Assembly (NCBI RefSeq): GCF_000485595.1
Contig: NW_014578702.1
Coordinates: forward strand, 1-25,563
DNA length: 25,563 nucleotides
Direction: 5' to 3'
Source: Priapulus caudatus
Taxonomy: Eukaryota > Priapulida > Priapulimorpha > Priapulimorphida > Priapulidae
The translations under genes and the position numbers were made by a program. This document shows, piece by piece, positions 19,322-25,563 of this stretch (within the stretch, counting starts at the first letter, position 1; each line of letters begins with the position of its first letter). The notes below the pieces were generated by a model. That model made no database searches. It saw nothing but the letters and a program-made list of their open reading frames with translations, and was not told the DNA's origin.

Positions 19322-20370
19322 ACGCGCACCCAACACACGCACGCACACTCACACAATACACTCACGCACGGACGTACGCACCCGCGCACGCACACACAAC
19401 ACAATCACGCAATGACACGCACGCACATGCACACAAACACGCACGCACGCTCACAAGCACCACTCTACACAACTCACCAGAGTACTCCAGCAGTCGTGTG
19501 CAGCGACCGCCCCGATCCGTCTCCTCTTTGACTGCTAACAAACACCGCAGCGCGTGTTCACACACGCCCATACACACGCGCGCACACGGGGCACGGGCTC
19601 ACTGCAACAGAATCGCGTGCGAACCGAACACGCACCGTCACATTCGCGAGGACGTCTACCTATACACACCAAGCACGACGTACGGCCGTCAGTAGACAGG
19701 CAAGATGCGCAAGTAGACACAGGTGAAACGAGAGAGTCTGCGCTGTCGGGCAGCACGCCAATACCTCGGCTGCGCGCGTGCTTTATGCTCACGCTATCGG
19801 GTGCAGTCTCCTTGCACTACTCGCATCACAGCAGCAGCCGCAGCAGGTGCAGCAGGAGGAGGAGGAGATATAGGATTCTACGCGTGCGCAGCCGCACGCA
19901 CACGCGCGCATGCTCAGGTCGCCCGGCACATCTAGAGACAGATCGTAGCTCCCAGGGAGAACAGGGACGAGGCCGGCTTGTGCGTGTGCGTGCGTGTGTG
20001 TGCGCGTACGTGTTTGTGTTTGTGTGGGCGCTTGTGTTTGCGCGCACGTACCTGCTGGACGCGACGAACAAACGTTGGCAGGAAATCCAGCAGGCACCGA
20101 TGACATAAGTGAGTGCCACTGGCCCACTGACATGATTGAGAGCCGCCACCCATAACACTTGCGTGCGTGCGTGGTGTGCGTGTGCGTGCGTGGTGTGCGT
20201 GCGTGTGTACGTGCGTCGACACGAGAGCGGTACGCCGGTGGGTAAACATGTGCAACTAATGCATGACTACATAATGCATACTATAAACGTGAATACATGC
20301 CGTTATCATGGAAAAGCTATACGATGTTAGCGTGCGTGTGCGTGCGTGCGTGCGTGCGTGCGTGTGTGCT
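19322..20370. repeat. CpG-rich segment with CACG runs left and TGCG runs right
   Basis: Left: CACACGCACGCACACTCACA and similar to about 19460, again near 19560-19590. Right: TGCGTGTGCGTGCGTGTGTG at about 19980, GCGTGCGTGCGTGGTGTGCG at about 20161, and a run of GTGC at about 20331-20366. Alternating purine-pyrimidine runs of this type can adopt Z-DNA. The middle (19480-19960) is CpG-rich, with a GCAGCAGCCGCAGCAGG/GGAGGAGG patch near 19833-19868. It could be a CpG island, but I see no core promoter. Long frames here (up to 184 codons) are Thr/His/Arg-rich and start at non-ATG codons. Confidence 0.65.
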
Positions 20371-20725
20371 AATGCGTGCGCGGGTATCGTTGCTCGTACA
20401 GGCCATCTTATTGACTTTTATTCGCGACGACCGCCGCTTTAACGTGATTATCTTTCAAACGTTTTTAAGCACTTACGAATTGGCATCAAATAGCATCTGA
20501 CCTTGCGGAACCCTTGAAACGTGCGTCACTATTAGGCACTAATAAAAGGGCAATGAATGGCAATTGTGCGAAGGTTCCATTTTCGCTTCTCACGAGACCC
20601 GGTGTTTCCTACGACAGCATGAGACACAGCTAACGACTTGAACTGTCTAAATAACCTCACAACATGCGCTAATGCAGTAGAGCTCCCAAACGCATTGGTC
20701 ATCCGAGCCGATCGTTGTACGGTAA
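20371..20725. other. Unique DNA upstream of the acidic frame
   Basis: No confident gene. The acceptor-like sequences ATTCACAG (20731-20738) and ATATCTTTAG (20742-20751) fall at the start of the next entry. Confidence 0.4.
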
Positions 20726-21076
20726 AATTCATTCACAGAAAATATCTTTAGAAGCGATAATGTATCGGCTCTAGTAGTGGAAGCTGACGGAAAAGAGGTG
20801 AAAGATGAAAGAAAAGGAAGCGGAAGAGATGGAGGAAGGAAGAACAAAAGAGACAATTTCGTGGGTAAGAGAGAGGTCATGATACGCGAAGGTGACGGAA
20901 AATTGGAAGAGGGGGACGAGGAGGAGGATGATGATGATGATGAGGAGGAGGAGGAGGAGGAGGAGGAGGAGGAGGAGAAGAAGGAGGAGGAGGGGTATAC
21001 GATTCGGAAGAGAAGGAAGGAAAGAACAAAAGATAATCTGGTGGCCAAGAGACTGCTGGAAAAAAAACTACGATGA
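20726..21076 (+). CDS. Possible acidic/basic low-complexity exon with internal duplication
   Basis: The frame is open from after a TAA (20723) to a TGA at 21074, 116 codons. It starts around NSFTENIFRSDNVSALVVE, continues with Lys/Arg/Glu/Asp-rich sequence, then 5 Asp and 12 Glu in a row, and ends in a basic tail (VAKRLLEKKLR). No ATG lies near the 5' end. The first in-frame ATG is at 20878, so either it is an internal exon or the frame is not used. Two parts are duplicated in frame: EADGKE/EGDGKL (108 bp apart) and RDNFVGKR/KDNLVAKR (180 bp apart). The 72-bp difference is accounted for by the GAT/GAG expansion. In-frame spacing is compatible with coding but also with triplet expansion in a purine-rich tract. 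Confidence 0.25.
   Translation, partial: NSFTENIFRSDNVSALVVEADGKEVKDERKGSGRDGGRKNKRDNFVGKREVMIREGDGKLEEGDEEEDDDDDEEEEEEEEEEEEKKEEEGYTIRKRRKERTKDNLVAKRLLEKKLR
20780..21062 (+). repeat. Purine-rich tract with GAT/GAG triplet run
   Basis: The plus strand is mostly purine for about 280 bases. The GAT run and the GAG run lie at about 20922-20985. This is a candidate for triplex structure, and it underlies the acidic frame above and the poly-Ser/poly-Pro minus-strand frames. Confidence 0.85.
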
Positions 21077-21144
21077 CCTGGCGATTAGCCAAAATTACAA
21101 GGAATTAATATCGTATTATCTTGACTAATGTACACGCTGTCTGC

Positions 21145-21177
21145 AGGGTGCCGTGGCGAGCCGAGGGTGCCGTGGCC
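21145..21177. repeat. 19-bp direct duplication
   Basis: AGGGTGCCGTGGC occurs at 21145 and 21164, separated by GAGCCG, giving a 19-bp period and two copies. Confidence 0.85.
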
Positions 21178-22700
21178 GATGACTCATTTAATGCAGGATT
21201 AAATATGCAGTCTGTACGTTACAATTTGGCGCGCGCCAGTTTAATACCATATCAAATTTTGCAGTCGGTACGGGGTATTTAATTATATCAACCTTTGGGG
21301 CTGTGACGACACGTACAAGTGAGGGTTCGCGTCCCTAAGACAACGTCATTAAATAATTCTCGTTTGAATCTTTAGAAACTTGTAAGCCTGCATAATTAAT
21401 TAGCATCATATTACCTCGCAGGCAAGACTATATTTGTGTTACGGTTTTTTAAATAAAAAATCTTATAGATAATTAACTCAGGTTTCACCTATACATGCAA
21501 TAATGCAATTACCGGAGAAGGGTCGTCACATTAAAAACAAGCTTTCCGGGTGTTTTTAAAAGAGCGAAACAAGCGCGTATACGTACGTGCATGTGCATGT
21601 GACAATGCGCCATTTACATGGGTAACTAACTAACCGGTCAAACAGACCACACAGGAAAGGAAACATAGGAAATCCATGGCTTGCTCGATACGTGCGCAGA
21701 TGCAACACACAAACTCAGTGCAAGCATCGAACCGTACGTGTAACATACGCATTACATGTTATATATTGCCGAACTCGCGGTCACGTCGCGACGATTTCTT
21801 AAACGTGACAAAGTTCGTCACAGAAAAATAATTATGAAAATATCGGTAGCAAAAGCGGCCGTCTTATCGCTGTGTCGCGTTCCTCGCTGCCACCAAAGCG
21901 ACTAGAAACGCACACGAACGAACGCAAGAATATATATATATATATATCATATGTGAAGCCATCATGCACAATCAAGAGCAAACAGCTGTTGTCTCACGTG
22001 GGGCAATTTCGCCGCTGTTATAACTGGCGGGTTCGCTGCTTTCGATAAAGACCGGCGCAATTACTCGACGTGCGCGTTCGCTGCTTATTGCAGGGTGCAG
22101 ATAGGGGGGAAACCGGAAAACCCTGCAAGTACGCCTAGCTAGCTTACATGTTGTTATTAATACATACTGTCGGCTATATCACATGAGCAGGTGCTAACTA
22201 TGAAGCACCCGTCCGAGCGTTTGCACGTTTGAGTATGTGTTTACCTAAACCGAGAGATGGGTGGCTTCCTGAATATAGGTGCGCGCGCGTGCGTTGCCAG
22301 GCACAATGTACGCTTTTATACCGTATACAAGTATACAAGCATAAAAACAAGACTTGGAGATTCGAAAAAAATAATTTTAAGACGGATTAAAGACAGTCCA
22401 AGTTCTACTATAATCCTTACCGATCTTCCACCCACCCACCCCCATAATTCACAGTCTTCACGCCATCTATCTAATATAATATATCTAACCGTTAGCTTGG
22501 CCAATGGTACTGCATCACATTCTCACTGCATGCATGCACGCACGACGCACAAACACAAACCAACCCAGTAAGATCATAGCGATATACGTAGCAAACCACA
22601 GAACCAATGCAACGCGCTTCATCCCGCCCGTACTCCCCCTATACTTGACCCAGACTCATCTTGCGTGCGACCACACCGAGCCAAATGTCTGAAGGAAAGA
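21178..22700. other. Unique DNA, no confident gene
   Basis: AT- and CpG-mixed sequence. GGGTTCGCGTCCC at about 21323 resembles a T-arm but no tRNA fits around it. CGTCGCGACG at about 21784 is a perfect 10-bp palindrome. A TA run lies at 21930-21948 and a CACCCACCCACCCCC patch near 22429. A 104-codon plus frame (22257-22571) is not convincing. Confidence 0.5.
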
Positions 22701-23590
22701 TATATTACTGATTTCCCGACGCCATTGCCGATACTCGGCTGCGATTGGCTTCATCAGATCAAGCGGCTGTCGACGCGTGCCATCTGACTCTTCATGCCGC
22801 CCGCTCAGCCGACTAACTAGTTAAGCCGCTTCCGCCGCCCTGCCGCCGCGCGCTATGCCCCACTGCGCACATGCCGCGCGTGAGAATTATGCAAATTACA
22901 AATGACATTGATTCCCGAGTTATGCGTTCTTCGGATTAATACAAATCTACTCGCGCCATGAAGTCATCGATGTTTGTATGCGACGCGACTGAATCCTAAT
23001 TAATTGGGCGACGACTACGAGAATATTCAAAAATATCGATAAGAACACTTAATTCTGAGGTTATCTGCAATTTGAATTTGAAGTTTATGAAGTTTTATGA
23101 TGCTAATTTTCTCAGAACTGATATCTATCAGAGATAATATATGACGACGCGACTCTGTCTGTATACACGCATTGAGCATCATAAGCTATTCATTAAAATG
23201 CGCAGCTCCAATGACAAATGCATACGCGTTACGAAATAACTTGCGCATAAGCACATACACGCTCGACGAGGCACGCCTGCTTTGGCAAACAGCAAATTAT
23301 ACCCATCTACAGAAACTGCTGCCCACAAATCTTAGCAGATGCCTTCATCTTCGTAGCCACTATGCCTGAAATTGGCTTCGTAACAGAAACAGCGTATTTC
23401 GGCTTCGAACGTCTGCTGCGTAGACGGCGCGTGAAGCCATGTCCACACACGTACATGCATGGTATTAAACATACATCTGCTCATCCCCAGTCAGTGAATG
23501 CAGCTATATGTAGCAAAGCGGCAGAAATTAAACCCGGGCCGCATGTACCCATGAATCAGCATGCACACAATCCGGTACGACGCACGCACC
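22701..23590. other. Unique DNA with a CpG-rich patch
   Basis: CCGCTTCCGCCGCCCTGCCGCCGCGCGC at about 22826-22853 is a short CpG-rich patch. An ATG frame (23362-23751) begins MPEIGFVTETAYFGFERLLR and then runs into the 20-bp repeat. The first 70 codons are ordinary in composition but unrecognised, and the rest is repeat-derived. Confidence 0.4.
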
Positions 23591-23706
23591 CAGCCACGCA
23601 CGCACCGACACACCCACGCACGCACCGACCCACCCATGCACGCACCCACCCACCCACGCACGCACCGACACACCCACGCACGTACCGACCCACCCATGCA
23701 CGCACG
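23591..23706. repeat. 20-bp repeat in a 60-bp higher-order pattern
   Basis: Six units of 20 bp (the last truncated) fall in an A-B-C-A-B-C order. A ends CACCGACA, B ends ACCGACC and C has CACCCATGCACGCACCCACC. The second set repeats the first with one substitution in A and one in B. The array lies in a CACG/CACC-rich context. In one frame it reads as Thr-His-Pro-Arg-type repeats. Confidence 0.9.
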
Positions 23707-24530
23707 TTTTCCCTTCGCACAACAGACTACATAACGGAGCCTCGTGTATAACTCGCACTCCTGATTTTTTATTGAAGTTGTGTACAAAAAAGTGTTTCTG
23801 ATGCACGAGTAAATACGGCACGTTATTATGTTCGCTATACTGCATAGAGAACCTGCACACCCATACAATGGCCTAGATCGTGCTATAATAACGGAAATAA
23901 TGCAGTATTCTGACAAACACTAGCACAGCTGCTAGATGCAATCAGCCGTTTCAATTTCGGCACCGAATCACATTTCGCAATTTACATTAAAACTATAAGT
24001 TAAATCTTCATAATTTTACTACGAGTATGAACTTATGAACGTATATATATATATAACGGTAACGAGATCTCACATGATTCCCAAATTTTTGCGATTTTAT
24101 ATTTACCAACCCACTCACTCAACGATTCTTGGATGCATTCCTGAAGCTTTCATACGCAGTGCTGAGGCATCGATCCATCCATCCTTCTTCTCCGCGCAAT
24201 GTAATGTAAACCAATAAAATTTAGTAAACGACTTTACAATTGGATTCGAGTCGCACGCACTGCATTGCGATGATTAAATTACATGATCCCAAAAGCAATT
24301 CGAAGCTGGCAGAAGTGAATCTCTACTCGGCTTTATACTGAAGCAACACCCACGCGCACGAGAACACTGCATACCTATATTGGTCCCCCGAAGCGACACG
24401 CGCAGCCATTCTACATGTACTCTGATAAGAAGCGACTACGCGCCCCCATGGGACACAAACGGACTAGCTGGACACTCCTCTATGGGAAAAAAACGGGCGG
24501 TTATACGTGTTAAGAGACGCTCTTGATAGA
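23707..24530. other. Unique DNA, no confident gene
   Basis: An isolated ACTCCTGAT motif is at 23757-23765 and a TA run at 24041-24055. Nothing coding is supported. Confidence 0.5.
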
Positions 24531-24575
24531 TGTGTGCGTGCGTGTGTGTGCGCGCGTGCATGTGTCAGTGCGTGT
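24531..24575. repeat. TG/CG microsatellite
   Basis: GTGTGCGTGCGTGTGTGTGC followed by GCGCGTGCATGTGTCAGTGC, immediately before the minisatellite that follows. Confidence 0.8.
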
Positions 24576-24589
24576 AGCGGTAAGGGGCG

Positions 24590-25563
24590 AATGATCTGCC
24601 ATCCAGCAGTCGCGCTAGAACTCGGGGATGTGCTGGAATACACAGACGTCGCGTCAAGGGCGGGAATGACTGCATGCACGGAGGTCGGTAAGGGGGGAAT
24701 GGGCTGCCACAGACAGAGTCGGCGTAGAAGGAGGATGCGTGACGCATACGATTGCCGTCAGGGGATGACCTGGATGACATTCTGATACGAGAGATGGACT
24801 ACAATGCACAGTCGCGTAAGGGGATACTGCATCACAGAGTCGCGTAAGGGGGATGACTGCATCACAGTAGTGGCGTAAGGGTTGATGACTGCATCACAGA
24901 GTCACGTAAGGGGGATAGACGCATCACAGAGTCCGCGTTGATGGGGGATGACGGCTATCACAGGAAGTCCGGTAAGGTGGATAACCTGCCTCACAGTCAC
25001 GTAACGGAGATATTGACTGCCCATGCACAGAGTCGCGTAAGGTCTGGATGACGTGCATCACGAGTCGCGTACGGGGATGACTGCCAATCAACAGTAACGT
25101 AACCGAGAGATGTACTGGCACCACAGTAGTCCGCGTAAAGGGAGATGACTCTATCACAGTCGCGTAAGGGGGATGACTGCATCACAGTCTCGTAACGAGA
25201 GATGACTGCACCATGCACAGTCGCGTAAGGTGGGATGGCTGCATCACAGTCACGTAACAAGGGATGACTGCGTCACAGAGTCGCGTAAGGGGGGATGGCT
25301 GCATCACAGTCACGTAACGAGATATGACTGCACCATGCACAGAGTCGCGTGAGGGGGATGACTGCATCACAGATTCGCGTAAGGGGGGATGACTGCATCA
25401 CAGAGTCGGCGTAAAGGGGAATGACTCTATCACAGAGTAGCGCGTAAGGTGGTGATGACTGCATCACAGAGTCGGCGTAAGGGGGAATGACTGCATCACA
25501 GAGTCGGCGCGTAACGAGAGATAACTGCACACAGCCAAGAGTCGGGTAAAGGGAGATGACTCT
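24590..25563. repeat. Roughly 31-bp minisatellite of two unit types, running off the window
   Basis: Unit type A is CAGAGTCGCGTAAGGGGGGA followed by TGACTGCATCA. Type B is CAGTCACGTAACGAGAGATG followed by ACTGCACCATGCA. In 25150-25350 they tend to alternate (A-B-A-B-A-B), giving a dimer of about 62 bp, and type A runs follow. Units carry frequent one-base indels like those in the 46-bp array. Minus-strand frames (Leu-Cys-Asp-Ala-Val-Ile-Pro-type repeats) are artefacts. The left edge, from about 24590 to 24800, is more degenerate. Confidence 0.9.

Noticed and set aside
19554-20108. 184-codon plus-strand frame
   Set aside because: Starts at GTG, is rich in Thr, His, Arg and Ser from CA/CG and TG repeats, and overlaps equally long frames on the other strand.
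21300-21345. tRNA-like T-arm (GGGTTCGCGTCCC)
   Set aside because: No matching acceptor stem, anticodon arm or A-box upstream, and the stem is only 4 bp.
22740-22770. Hammerhead-ribozyme-like CTGATGA on the minus strand
   Set aside because: No GAAA core partner or flanking stems are present. The 81-bp satellite was also checked and lacks the CTGANGA and GAAA core.

Overview
This is eukaryotic nuclear DNA, most likely from a repeat-rich animal genome and plausibly a marine invertebrate. The evidence is indirect: there are no bacterial-style genes, operons or Shine-Dalgarno starts. The window is dominated by microsatellites (TATC, CACG/TGCG, TA, AGC/AGT, GAG), five minisatellite or satellite arrays, palindromic MITE-like elements and degenerate TTAGGG patches. 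I cannot name the species or clade. Single N bases at 315, 4172 and 4726, and many single-base indels in two arrays, suggest a draft long-read or gap-filled assembly.

No gene can be called with confidence. Most long open frames fall in low-complexity repeats (poly-Phe/Lys, poly-Leu/Ala, poly-Ser, His/Thr-rich) or lack an ATG. Three short open stretches look more protein-like and may be exons or pseudogene pieces: 1-198 on the minus strand (running off the window edge), 13939-14109 on the plus strand (behind a good 3' splice site), and 20726-21076 on the plus strand (an acidic/basic frame with an internal duplication). A TATA-containing, CpG-rich segment at about 10866-11015 looks like a core promoter or a degraded LTR.

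Layout. 1-1005: unique DNA with TTAGGG-like patches. 1006-1420: a snapback element. 1421-2448: unique. 2449-2960: a 113-bp repeat built on ATCCCT. 2995-3900: a dense cluster of palindromic elements sharing the 9-mer ATCAGGAGT/ACTCCTGAT, with a 222-bp TIR element (3214-3435) inside. 4000-4171: first copy of a 172-bp dispersed repeat (second copy at 10172-10343). 4645-4725: polypurine tract. 4948-8757: a 46-bp minisatellite, noisy on the left, clean on the right, and interrupted by an extremely A-rich block (6739-7680). 9119-9560: compound AGC/AGT trinucleotide tract. 10866-11015: promoter-like segment. 13029-13216: 32-bp tandem repeat with a dyad in each unit. 15010-15175: TATC and CA/CG microsatellites. 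15541-17186: an 81-bp satellite of about 20 copies that look identical. 18820-20370: CpG-, CA- and TG-rich DNA. 20726-21076: possible acidic exon. 23591-23706: 20-bp repeat in a 60-bp higher-order pattern. 24590-25563: a roughly 31-bp minisatellite that runs off the window.

There is no set of cooperating genes here. The interest lies in repeat architecture: several independent arrays show higher-order periodicity or dyads, and one palindromic family appears to have seeded a 1-kb cluster.
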